This document shows, one piece after another, positions 10,001 through 21,776 of a stretch of 64,000 nt of DNA; position 1 is the first letter of the stretch, and every line of letters begins with the position of its first letter. The position numbers were made by a program, and so were the translations under genes. The notes beneath the pieces are model-generated. The model had not been told where the DNA came from. It saw nothing but the letters and a program-made list of their open reading frames with translations, and ran no database searches. This DNA is from Clitoria ternatea. Taxonomy: Eukaryota > Streptophyta > Magnoliopsida > Fabales > Fabaceae. The stretch covers positions 10,835,001 to 10,899,000 of the forward strand of contig CM075671.1 in the NCBI GenBank assembly GCA_037962975.1, read 5' to 3'.

Positions 10001-13000
10001 TTTTACGGCCATGCTTTGAAAGGCATTGTAGGATTGTCCCTGAAATTTCATCAGATTTCTCCAACGGAATGGGCAGATTTTCTCCAATGATGAGTTTTTA
10101 GCCAAATTTATAGGCATATATCCCATAAAAATATGACAAGATCGAGTGGTTTAATTTTTGCATAATTTTTTACGACCATGCTTAGAAGGGCATTGTAAGG
10201 TTGTCCCTGAAGTTTCGTTAGAATTCTCCAAGAGAAGGAGCAAGTTTTGTAAAACAATGAATATTTAGTCAAATTTGGAGGCTATAGCCCATAAAAATAT
10301 AACAAAACTAAGCGGTTAAGTTTTTGCGTAATTTTTTACGGCCACGCTTAGAAAGGTATTGTAAGGTTGTTCTTGAAGTTTCATCAGATTTCTCTAAGGA
10401 AAAGGGCAGATTCTGTCTAATGATTAATTTTAAATGAAAATTGAAGCCCACGAAATATGACAAGACAAAGCGGTTGGATTTTTCCGTAATTTTTTTCAGC
10501 CATGTTTAGAAAGGCATTGTAAGGTTGTCCCTGAAGTTTTATCGGATTTATCCAAGGGAAAGGGCAGATTTTGTCCAACCATGAATGTTTAGCCAAATTT
10601 GAAGGCTATAGCCCATGAAAATATGACAAAGCCGAGCTGTTGAATTTTTGCGTTATTTTTTACAGCCACGCTTAGAAAGGCATTGTAGGGTTATCCCTGG
10701 AGTTTCATCAGATTTCTCCAAGGGAAAAGGAATATTTTCTCCAACGATGAGTTTTTAGCCAAATATAAAGGCTATAAGCCTATGAAAATATGATAAGATC
10801 GAGCCATTAAATTTTTGAGTAATTTTTTACGGCTATGCTTAGAAAGGTATTGAAGGGTTGTCCCTGAAGTTTTGTCGAATTTCCCTAAGAGAAAGGGATA
10901 TTTTTGGACAATGATGAGTTTTTAGCCAAAATTGAAGGTTATAGCCCACAAAAATATGACAAAACCGAAAGGGTGAAATTTTTATGTAATTTTTATGGCC
11001 ATGGTTTGAAAGGCATTGTTAGGTTGTCTCTAAAGTTTCATCACGTTTCTCTAAGAGAAAAGCCAGATTTTGTCCAATGATCAGTTTTAGGTCAAAATTG
11101 AAGGCTAATGCCTATGAAAATATGACAAAACCGAGTGGTTGAATTTGAGCATGATTTTTTACGACCATGCTTAGAAAGGAGTTCTAAGGTTGTCCTTGAA
11201 GTTTCATTGGATTTCTCCAAGGGCAATGGCAGATTTTGTGTACCTTTTTTACAGCCATGCTTAGAAAGGCATTGTAGGGTTATCCCAAAAGTTTCGTCGG
11301 ATTTCTCTAAGAGAAAGGGCAACTTTTTTTCAACGATTAAGTTTTAGCCAAATTTGAAGGCTTTAGCCCACAAAAATAAAGTAATATCGAGCGGTTGAAT
11401 TTTTGCGTAATTTTGTATGGTCATGCTTAGAAAGACATTATAGGGTTGTGCCTGAAGTTTTGTCAGATTTCTCCAAGGGAAAAAGCAGATTTTGCCCAAT
11501 TATGAATTTTAAGCCAAAATTAAAGCCTATAATTACCCACGAATATATGATGAAATTGAGCAGTTGAGTTTTTACAATTTTTTACACCCACGGTTTGAAA
11601 TGCATTGTAGGGCTGTCCTTGAAGTTTCGTCAGATTTCTCTAGGAGAAGGGGCAGACTTTGTCCAACGATGAATTTTTAGCAAAATTTGAAGGCTATATA
11701 GCTCACGAAAATATGACAAAACCGAGTGGCTGAATTTTTGCATTTTTTTACGGCCATGATTAGAAATGGATTGTACGGTGTTCCTTGAAGTTTGGTCAGA
11801 TTTTCCAAGGGAAGTGACACATTTTCTCCAACGAAGAATTTTTAGCCAAATTTGGTGGATATAGCCCACGAAAATAAGACAAAACTGGGTGGTTGAATTT
11901 TTACATAATTTTTTATGGCCATGCTTAGGAAGGCATTATAGGGTTGTCCTTAAAGTTTCGTTGAATTTTTCTAAGAGAAGAGACATATTTTGTCCTACGA
12001 TGAAATTTTCAGCCAAAATTAAAGGCAATATAGCCCAAAAAAATATAACAAAACTGAGCGGTTGAATTATTATGTAATTTTTTATGGCCATGCTTAGAAA
12101 GGATTATAGGGATGTCCCTGATGTTTCCTCATATTTCTCAAAGAGAATGGATGGTTTTTTTCCAACGATGAATTTTTAGCCAAATTTCAAGGCTCTATAT
12201 CCCAAGAAAATATGACAAAATCGAGTGGTTGAATTTTTTCTTGATTTTTTACGGTAATACTTAGAAAGACAATGTAGGGTTATCCCTGAAGTTTTGTCGG
12301 ATTTCTCCAAGGGAAAGGGCAGATTTTCTCCAAAGACGAATTTTTAGCAAAATTTGAAGCTATATGAAAATATGACAAAACTGAGTGGTTGAATTTTTGC
12401 ATGATTTTTGACGGCTATGCTTAGAAAGGCATTATAGGGTTGTCCTTGAACTTTCGTTAGATTTCTCTTAGAAAAAGGGCCATATTTTTTGCAGCGATGA
12501 ATTTTCAGCCAAATTTGATAGCCCACGAAAATATGACAAAATCGAGCGGCTGAATTTTTACGTAATTCTTTACGACCATGCTTAGAGAGACATTGTAGGA
12601 TTGTCCCGGAAGGTTGGTCAGATTTCTGCAAAGGAAGGGGCAGATTTTTTTCAACGAGGAGTTTTTAGCCAAATTGGATGGCTTTCCCAGGAAAATATGT
12701 CAAAATTGAGTAGCTAAATTTTAATGTAATTTTTTACGGTCACGCTAGGATAGGCATTGTAGGGTTATCCCTAAGGTTTCATCGGATTTCTCTAAAAGAA
12801 GGGGCAGATTTTGTCCAACGATGAATTTCTACCCAAATTTGAAGACTATCCCACGTAAAGATAAAAAAACTAAGTGGCTAAATTTTTGCGTGATTTTTTA
12901 CAGCCATGCTTAGAAAGACATTATAGGATTGTCCCTGAAGTTTCATCGAGTTTCTCCAAGGGAAGGGTAGATTTACTCCAAGGACAAATTTTTAGCCAAA

Positions 13001-16000
13001 TTCAAAGGCTAAAATATGACAAAACCGAGTGGTTGAATTTTTGCATAATTTTTTACGACAATGCTTAGAAAGGCATTGTAGGGTTGTCCCTTAAGTTTCG
13101 TCAAATTTCTCTAAGGAAAGGGACATATTTTCTCCACCGATTAACATTTAGCCAAATTTGAAGGCTAAAGGCTAAAGCCCATGAAAATATGAAAAAATCG
13201 AGCAATTGGATTTTTACGTAATTTGTTACAACCATGCTTAGAAAGGCATTGTAGGATTATCCCTGAAGTTTGGTCAAATTTCTCCAAAGAAAGGGGTAAT
13301 TTTCTCCAATGATGAATTTTTAGCCAAATTTTAACGCTCCCATAAAATATGTCAAAATCGAGCGGCTGAATTTTTGCATGATATTTTACGACCACGCTTA
13401 AAAAGGCATTGTAGGGTTATCATTGAATTTTGGTCAGATTTCTTGAAATGAAAAGGTAGAGTTTCTCCAACGATGAATTTTTAGCCAAATTTGAAAGTTA
13501 TAGATCACGAAAATATGAGAAAATCGAGACACTAAATTTTTGTATAATATTTTATGGCCACACTTAGAAAGGTATTATAAGGACGTCCCTAAAGTTTTGT
13601 CAGATTTCTCAAAGAGATTGGGTAGATTTTTTTCAACGATGAATTTTTAGCCAAATTTGAAGGCTATATAGCCCATGAAAATATGACAAGACCAAGTGAT
13701 TGGATTTTTTCATTATTTTTTACGGCCATGCTTAGAAAGGCATTGTAGGATTATCCTTGAAGTTTCGTTAGATTTCCTTATAGGAAGGGGCAAAGTTTCT
13801 CCAACTATGAATTTTTAGCCAAATTTGAAGGCTATAGCCCACAAAAATATGATAAAACTAAGCGGTTGAATTTTTGTGTAATTTTTTACGGCCATACTTA
13901 GAAAGGCATTGTACGGTTGTCCCTGAAGTTTTGTCGGATTTCTAAAAGAGAAGGAGCTGATTTTATTAAACGATGAATTTTTCCCCAAATTTGAAGGCTA
14001 TATAGCCCATGAAAATATGACCAAATCGAACAGTGTAATTTTTGCATGATGTTTTATGGCCATGGTTAGAAAGGCATTGTAGGGTTGTCCCTGATGTTTG
14101 GTCGGATTTCTCCAATGATGAATTTTTTCTAAATTGAAGGCGTGTAGCCCATGAAATTATGTAAAAATCGAGCAGTTAAATTTTTGCATAAAATTTTACG
14201 GCCACACTTAGAAAAGCATTGTAGGGTGGCCCCTAATGTTTAGTCAACTTTCTCCAAGAGATGGGGCAGATTTTGTCTAACGATAAATTTGTAGTAAAAT
14301 TTGAAGGTCGCCCACGACAATATGACAAAACCGAGCGGTTAAATTTGTACATGATTTTTACGACCGTGCATAGAAAGGCATTGTAGGGTTGTCCTTGACG
14401 TTTCGTCAGATTTCTCTAAGAGAAATGGTAGATTTTATCCAATGATAAATTTTTAGCAAAATTTTAATGCTATATAGCCCATGAAAATATGACAAAACTG
14501 AGCAGCTGAATCTTTGCATGATATTTTACGGCCATGCTTAGAAAGGAATTATAGGGTTGTCCCTGAAGTTTGGATGGATTTCTCCAAGGGAAGGTGCAGA
14601 TTTTCTCCAATGATGAAGTTTTAGCCCAAATTGAAGGCTATTGCCCATGAAAATATGACAAAACTGAGCGGTTAAATTTTTGCATATTTTTTACGGCCAT
14701 GCTTAGAAAGGTATTGTACTGGGTTCCTTGAAGTTTCATTAAATTTCTCCAAGGGAAGAGGTAGATTTTCTTCAACGATGAATTTTTAGCCAAATTTGAA
14801 GGCTAACCCATAAAAAGATGACAAAACCGAGCGAATGAATTTTTTCATGATTATTTACGGCCACACTTAGAAAGGTATTGTAGGATTGTCCTTGAAGTTT
14901 CATTAGATTTCCTCAAGGGAAGGGGCAGAGTTTCTCCAACGATTAATTTTGAGCAAAATTTGAAGGATATAGCCCATCAAAATATGACAAAACCGAGCGG
15001 TTGAATTTTAACAATGTTATTTATAGCCATGCTTAGAAAGGAATTGTAGGATTGTCCTTGAAGTTTGGTCGGATTTCTCCAAGGAAAAGGGCAGATTTTC
15101 TCCAATGATGAATTTTTAGCCCAAATTGAAGGTTATAGCCTACGAAAATACGACAAAATCGGGTGGTTAAATTTTTACGTAATTTTTTACGAACATACTT
15201 AGAAGGGCTTTGAACAGTTGTCCCTAAAGTTTCGTCAGATTTTTCAAAGAGAAGGGGCAGATTTTTTCCAACGATGAATTTTTCGCTAAACTTAAAGGCT
15301 ATAGCCCATGAAAATATGACAAAACCGAGCGGTTGAATTTTTACATGATTTTTTATGCCCACGCTTAGAAAGGCACTTTAGGGTTGTCCCTCAAGTTCTG
15401 TCGGATTTCCCCAAGGGAAAGGGAATATTTTCTCCAACGATGAATTTTTAGCCAAATTTGAATGGCATATTTTTTACGGATATGCTTAGAAAGACAATGT
15501 GGGATTGTCCCTGAAGTTTGGTCGGATTTCTCCAAGGGGGGGCACAGATTTTCTTCAACAATGAATTTTTAGCCAATATTGAAGGCTGCCCAAAAAATAT
15601 GACAAAACCTAGCGGCTAAATTTTTGTATGATTTTTTACGGCCATGCTTAGAAAGGCATTGTAGGGTTATCCCTGAAGTTTGGTCGGGTTTCTCCAAAGG
15701 AAAGGGAAGATTTTATCCAACGATCAATTTTTAGCAAAAATTTAAGGATATAGCCCATGTAAATATGACAAAACCGACGGTTGAATTTTTATGTAATTTT
15801 TTATGGATATGCTTAGAAAAACATTATAATTTTTTCCTTGAAGTTTCATCAGATTTCTCCAAGGCAATGAGCAGATTTTCTCCAATGATGAATTTTTAGC
15901 CTAAATTGAAGGTTATAGCCCACAAAAATATGACAAAATCGAGTGGTGAAATTTTTGCATGATTTTTTACAGCCACGCTTAGAAAGGCATTGTAGGGTTG

Positions 16001-17578
16001 TCTCTAAAGTTTCGTTGGATTTCTCTAAGAGAAGGAGCAGATTTTGTCCGAAGATAAAGTTGTACCCAAATTTGAAGGCTAGCCCACGAAAATATGACAA
16101 ACCAAGCAGCAACCTTTTTGCATGATTTTTTATGGTCATGCTTAGAAAGAAATTGCAGGGTTGTCCCTGAAGTTTGGATGGGTTTCTCCAAGGGAAGGTG
16201 CAGATTTTCTTCAACAATGATCTTTTAGCCCAAATTGAAATATGACAAAACTAAGCGGTTGAGTTTTTGCGTAATTTTTTACGACCATGCTTAGAAAAGC
16301 ATTGTAGGGTTGTGCTTGAAGTTTCATCGGATTTCTCTAGGAAAAGGGATAGATTTTATCCCACGATGAGCTTTTAGCCAAATTTGAAGGCAATAGCCCA
16401 TGAAAATATGACAAAACCAAGTGGTTGAATTTTAGCATGATTTTTTACGGCCATGCTTAGAATGGAATTGTAGGATTGTCCCTGAAGTTAGGTTAGCTTT
16501 CTCCAAGGGAAAGGGCAGATTTTCTCCAATGATGAATTTTTAGCCCAAATTGAAGGTTATATAGCCTACAAAAATATGACAAAACCGGGTGGTTAAATTT
16601 TTGCGTATTTTTTTATGCCATGCTTAGAAAGGCATTATAGGATTCTACCTGTAGTTTCATTAGATTTCTCTAAGAAAGGGGCAAATTTTGTCGAACGGTG
16701 AGTTTTTAGCAATATTTGAAAGCTATAGCCCATGGAAATATGACTAAACCGAGCGGTTGAATGTTTGGTCAGATTTCTCCAACGAAACATGTAGTTTTTA
16801 TCCAACGATGAATTTTTAGCCCAAATTTAAGGCTAGCCCACGAAAATATGAGAAAACTTAGCGGTTGAATTTTGGCATGATTTTTGATTGCCATGCTTAG
16901 AAAGGCATTGTAGGGTGGCCCCTAAAGTTTCATCGGATTTCTCCAAGAGATGGGGCAGATTTTTTCCAACAATGAATTTTTAGCAAAATTTAGAGGTAGC
17001 CCACGACAATATGACAAAACCGAGCGGTTAAATTTTTGCATATTTTTCACGGTCTCGCTTAGAAAGGCATTCTAGGGTTGTCCCAGAAGTTTCGTCAGAT
17101 TTCTCTAACAGAAAAGGTAAATTTTTACGTATTTTTTTCTTGTCATGCTTAGAAAGGTAATGTACTGTTGTCCTTGAAGTTTCATTAGATTTCTCCAACA
17201 GAAGAGGCAGATTTTCTCAAACAATGAATTTTTAGCCCAATTTGAAGGCAGCCCACAAAAGATGACAAAACTGAGTGATTGAGTTTTTGAATGATTTTTT
17301 ACGGTGATGCTTAGAAAGGCAGTGTACGATTGTCCCTAAAGTTTGGTCAGATTTCTCTAAGGAGAGGGGCATATTTTCTTCAACGAGGAATATTTTGCCC
17401 AAATTAAAGGCTATATGAAAATATGACAAAACCGAGCAGTTGAATTTTTGTATTATTTTTTACGGCCATGCTTAGAAAGACATTGTAGGGTTGTCCCTGA
17501 TGTTTGGTCGAATTTCTCCAAGGGAAAGGACAAATTTTATCTAACGATCAATTTTTAGCCAAAATTTAAGGTTGTAGC
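7023..17578 (+). repeat. S1 satellite array, ~163 bp monomers (first part)
   Basis: This is a head-to-tail tandem array. Conserved monomer segments in order are ATGAATTTTTAGCCAAATTT, GAAGGCTATAGCCCACGAAA, ATATGACAAAACCGAGCGG, TTGAATTTTTGCGTAATTTT, ACGGCCATGCTTAGAAAGGC, ATTGTAGGGTTGTCCCTGAA, GTTTCGTCAGATTTCTC, then C[CT]AAG[GA]GAAGGGGCAG and ATTTT[CG]TCCAACG. The phase mark ATGAATTTTTAG or its variant falls at 7335, 7500, 7662, 7819, 7981, 8138, 8305 and 8471, a spacing of 157-167 bp with mean about 162. Monomers are visibly diverged and some are partial. Minus-strand open frames up to ~120 aa are by-products of low stop content and not genes. Confidence 0.95.
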
Positions 17579-18435
17579 CGTTGATGTATTTTTCATATAT
17601 TGGAATGAAGAGTTCAATGAAAGAGAATCAAGTTTGTATAATATGAACTCAATGTAATGCTTGTGCCAAGTTTAAACACAGAAGTTGTAATATAGTATAG
17701 TTGTCGTTCCACTAGGGAGGTGTTAGAATGAAGATCTTAGTTTTGAATTGATTAGGCAGAAGGTTTTTAGTTTGTTTTGTTGTGAATGATGTTGAATAAA
17801 AAAGTGAATAACTAACAGAGAATCAAATTTGTAAAAGATACAGTGAATGGTTTTTGAGAGAAATCTATTTTGTAAAACAGGGATTAGCTTCATCACATCT
17901 TCACCTTCTGTAAGCTGCATAAGTTTTTATATAAGTAAATCAAAAAGATAATTTCTACATCACAATCACAGTCATTTGTATCGATCCCTCGACTACAAAA
18001 TTCATAAGAATGATTTCAAACCGCTGATCCCTCAGTCACTTTGAAATCATCCCAGCATTATCGCTCGATTATTTTGACGTTTATTGCGTTAGATGCCATC
18101 CCTGGCTACCTACTCACAATAAGTATTTCTTTCAGATCTGCTTTCAAAAGTCACTTCCCAGCATACTTGAGAAAACTTAAAACAAGAAAATAGTGATCAA
18201 GTACTTTCAGGCATTAAACACAGAAGGAAATACAGAAACTTATCAACTCTCATTACTAAATAAAAACTTACAACAGCATTACTTCAGTGTTGAATGGATT
18301 ACAGCCAATCCCATAAGGGAGTTTAGTTACTCATGCTTTGCATTTTTACCTTCAAAATATGAATACAGAAAATAGTGGAAAAGATTGGATTGTGAGGGAA
18401 ATACAGGGGATGAATCTGATGTTGTTTGCAGCTTG

Positions 18436-18442
18436 ATTTATA
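18436..18442 (-). promoter_or_regulatory. Candidate LTR TATA box
   Basis: CTCTATAAATCAAGC on the minus strand lies about 730 bp into the LTR, with a matching copy at 24232-24238. A second candidate, TATATAAAA, lies at 17925-17933. Which one is used cannot be told from sequence. Confidence 0.45.
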
Positions 18443-18584
18443 GAGGTTGTGCTCTAGCTTCCCATGCCCACTTGCGTAGAACCCATGCAGCATCTTTCAG
18501 AGACTTGTAGAAACACAAGAAAGTGGGTGAGTTGGCATCGCATCATTGGTGAATAAAGAATTAAGAGACCCATGTTGTATGAGT

Positions 18585-18985
18585 CACGCTTGAGCTTGAT
18601 GGTCACGCTCAAGCGTGAAGGGTCCTGATACTCATTAAATGTTTCACGCTTAAACCACTGCAGCCACGCTCAAGCGTGGCCTTCCTTGTCCAACTTCATG
18701 CTTGCCCACGCTTAATCCACGCTTAGGCTTCCATTTTTATCATTCCACGCTTAAGCGCCTAGTGTTCACGCTCAAGCGTGAGAGGTCCTGATGCTCTATA
18801 ACTTGTTCAAGCTTCAAGCTTAAGCTTGCTGTTTTCAAACGCTCCCGATCACGCTTGAGCTTGCTCTTTCACGCTTAAGCTTGCCCTTTCACGCTTAAGC
18901 TTGCCCTTTCACGCTTAAGCTTGCCTGCTCAAGCTTAAGCTTGATCTTTCACGCTTAAGCTTGCCTGCTCAAGCTTAAGCTTGCC
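18585..18985. repeat. Palindrome array CACGCTCAAGCGTG / CGCTTAAGCTTG
   Basis: Self-complementary or near self-complementary motifs such as CACGCTCAAGCGTG, CACGCTTAAGCG and AAGCTTAAGCTTG recur. The array ends in a regular run with a 20 bp period, CTTTCACGCTTAAGCTTGCC, at about 18858-18980. The right LTR has the same array with one extra 20 bp unit. Confidence 0.9.
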
Positions 18986-19170
18986 TTGCTTTCCTGTTGA
19001 ATTTCCTGCAACTTTCCAAGAGTTTTAACACTATTTTTCTTTTATACACCTATCCATCACTACTTAAAAGTTTCATGCTTACTTCCTTTAATAATTCATC
19101 AATTTAGCTCAAGTCTTTACAAAATTAGTTCAAATAAGTCATGAAATCAATGCTTAATCAACACTTATCA

Positions 19171-19207
19171 AACTCTCCTCAACCTAGATTTTTGCTTGTC
19201 CTCAAGC
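19171..19207 (-). promoter_or_regulatory. Polypurine-like tract and conserved pre-LTR tail
   Basis: On the minus strand the sequence directly before the 3' LTR reads GGTTGAGGAGAGTT, in the position expected of the polypurine tract that primes plus-strand synthesis. Just upstream, GCTTGAGGACAAGC (19194-19207) is a motif I recall as usual at this place in Athila-type elements. Confidence 0.7.
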
Positions 19208-21266
19208 AAAAGAACTTTGGATTTAATCTTTCATGAGGATTCAGTTGTAAACAAAATTTTTAAGACAGTAATCACAGTTTAACTTTTTTTACGCAAATAA
19301 CATCCTTAATACCCATTTCTTTAAAATGCAATGCACCAATGAATCTTTCACAAGGCAAGTAACCACTTGCTGTAAGAATAAGGAGCTTCTCATTAATTCT
19401 CTCCAGGTGCCTGTTTCACTCATCCATCATTAGAACTACTCAGTTAACATTGCCCGTCATTTCTAGTAAAACCAAAATTCAAATGAACAGCAAGGATCAA
19501 AAGGTCTTTTAAGGTTGTAATGAGGCTGGGTTAACAAGAATTTTTGGTTTTTCTTGGATTTCAAATCGCATGTACAAAGAAGAGCATAAGTACTTTTAGT
19601 TAATTTATTTAACAATTTAGAAGGCTTCTTCTTTGAATTTAAACTTCAGTATTTTTGTTTGTTTTCCTCCAGCTCTTTTATACATTTTTAGAGAGCTTAC
19701 TATTTTTCTTTCTGCATTTTCTTTTTCTGCCTCTATTTGTTTCATCACTTTTTTAAAAAAATATTTTATGCTCTTTTTCAAGATGAACATGCATGTAAGG
19801 TAGGATTTTTGCTTTTATGCTTAGCTCAGGGTAGAAGAAATTTTTTTTTATGGCTCAAAATAGGCTACCAAAGAATAGGATATTTTTATCAGGGAAGCTT
19901 TTTAGCTCTCGGCTAACTGTGTTTTCAAAATTGCCTTATCATTTCCTTGCTTATTTCTTAAGAAAAAGGTTAATTAGAAAATCAGTCAATGCCAATTTTA
20001 ACAAATTCAAATGAGGCTCTCAGTGTTTTAATTGCTCATTTCTCACCAGGTTTATAGGCCTACTCCAGTACTCTAACAGAAAAAGGTTCAAGTATGTAAA
20101 CAGATTCACTAGCTTATTTTATTTTCATGGTTCTTAAATCAGCTATTTGCCATTTCAAAATAATTTTACTATCTTAAAATTTGTTACTCAGAATCTTGTC
20201 TTGTTCCAAAAATGGTTCTTGGTTGGGTTTTCAAAAATGTTTTCAGCTTCAAGCATATATTCATTCAATCATAACACATAACCCTAATGATATGCAAAAA
20301 AAAAAATTCAAACCATAAGATATAAATCAAACTACTGCAAATTCAAACAAAAACCAAAACATGTTAGTAAAGCAAGCAATAAAAATTTAAAACTTGAAAA
20401 ATAGCAAAGCGATAAAAATTGACAAAGCGAAAAAAAAATTCATCACTCATCAGCTTCTTCTGTGTCTTCCTCTCTCACTGGAGGTACCTGTGACGAAGGT
20501 CCTGGTCCAGCCTGTGGGTGCCACTCCCCCCTAAGAAAGGAGGCCTGTCCCCAGGCCAAGCAACATGGGCTTCGAACTTTACGCTTAAGCGTGAGATTAG
20601 AAAAATGTTTCGCTTGAGCGCTCCAAGTTCGCTTGAGCGTGGTATATGCAAGATTGGTACCTGATTTCCATGCTTGTCCCTGCGCTTGAGCGTGCTACTT
20701 GAGCAGAGAGACTTCACGCTTTAAGCGTGGGTAATTACGCTTAAGCTCGGTCGGGGTAGCTTTCTTGCATACGAACCATCACCAAGTGAGGCGCTTGAGC
20801 CTGGATGATTCACGCTTAAGCGTGACTGAGATTTAGAAGTGGCGCTTAAGCGCTCTATCACTCGCTTGAGCATCTATGCTACTGATATAGAGAAAAAGTC
20901 TTACGCTTGAGCGTATCAATGTGCGCTTGGGCGAGCTTACCCCCTGATACTTATTTCTTCTTTCGCTTAAGTCTTGACATTATTCGCTCAAGCGAATTTA
21001 ATGCAGCATTTGGAATGGAAGTCTCCCGCTTAAGCAGGGAAATCCACGCTTGAGCGTGGTGTTTGTCCTTTGTCCTTTCTCTTTGACACTTAGCATTTGA
21101 AGTTTGAACGATGAGGTGAGTTATTCTGAAAATCAAAAGTATGAAAACATAACACACAGATTATTAAATTAACATCAACAAAGAAAAGAAAAGAAAATGT
21201 AAAAGATTGGGTTGCCTCCCAATAAGCGCTTGTTTATCGTCTTTAGCTTGACGCTTGATAGATTTT
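19208..21266 (-). other. Non-coding internal region of the Athila-like element
   Basis: This is about 2 kb between the protease frame and the 3' LTR, where an autonomous element would have polymerase or a spacer. I found no reverse transcriptase or integrase motif. It is AT-rich up to about 20450, then has a palindrome array to 21060. A stretch at 21204-21250 (GGTTGCCTCCCAATAAGCGC) looks like a conserved retroelement segment. Confidence 0.65.
20575..21060. repeat. Internal palindrome array CGCTTAAGCG / CGCTTGAGCG
   Basis: At least twelve near-palindromes of the CGCTTAAGCG or CGCTTGAGCG type recur every ~20-50 bp, for example around 20581, 20637, 20717, 20811, 20842, 20903 and 21041. The motif matches the LTR array, but spacing is irregular and there is no 20 bp tandem unit. 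Confidence 0.85.
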
Positions 21267-21773
21267 TCAATATGGGTCATGGAGCTGGTGGATAAGAGTA
21301 TTAAGTTTTTCCACCTCCTTTCCTAAGTCAGGCCTTGACTTTTTTCCATTCAGATTTTCAAGTGCACCTTCTGAGTATTTATTTGTTTCATCAATAACAA
21401 AGTTGGCTTCTTCTTTCTGCACTCGAATTTTTACTCTTCTATCATCCACATCTATGATGACTTTGGCTGCTTTCAAGAATGGTCTCCCCAGTATTAGAGG
21501 GACTTCAGAATCTTCCTCCATATCTATGACAACAAAGTTCTCATGAAATTCAAATTTATCAACTTTGACCTCAATATTTTTAGCAATACCATAAGGGGTT
21601 TTTATTGATTGATCTGCCATTTTTAAGGTCATGTTTGTTGGCTTTACTGAAAAATCCCCTATACTTTTAAGTGTGGATAATGGCATCAAATTTACACTAG
21701 CACCAAGATCTAATAAAGCTTTACTTTTTGAAAGATTTCCAATAGTGACAGGAATAGAAAAACTCCCTGGATC
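21267..21773 (-). pseudogene. Aspartic protease domain (Athila-like), downstream of a stop
   Basis: This retroviral-type aspartic protease would cleave the Gag-Pol polyprotein inside the particle. The frame continues directly from gag after the in-frame TAA at 21774-21776. It begins with DPGSFSIPVTIGN, then the catalytic motif DLGAS at 21696-21710 (Asp in the usual D-[ST/L]-G-A setting), NLMPLSTLKSIG, and the C-terminal VPLILGRPFL characteristic of plant retroelement proteases. It ends at a stop about 2.1 kb before the 3' LTR, with no reverse transcriptase following. Without reading past the stop there is no start codon of its own, so I treat it as part of a broken gag-pro gene. Confidence 0.88.
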
Positions 21774-21776
21774 TTA

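Larger units (their letters stand above)
17579..19170 (-). repeat. Left (3') LTR of the Athila-like element
   Basis: On the minus strand it begins TGATAAGTGTTGATTAAGC at 19170 and ends ...CATCAACG at 17579, where the other LTR ends CATCAACA. Candidate TATA boxes on the minus strand are TATAAAT at 18436-18442 and TATATAAAA at 17925-17933. It contains a CTTAAG-centred palindrome array at 18585-18985. Confidence 0.9.

Noticed and set aside
7023..17578. Possible CENP-B box in the satellite (TTTCGTCGGATTTCTCC region)
   Set aside because: The first half resembles NTTCG....A but the required CGGG at the end is absent. Plants also lack a clear CENP-B box system.
18585..18985. CRISPR-like array (repeats with spacers) for the CACGCTTAAGC units
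   Set aside because: The context is a plant LTR retrotransposon. Spacers are not unique and there are no cas genes.
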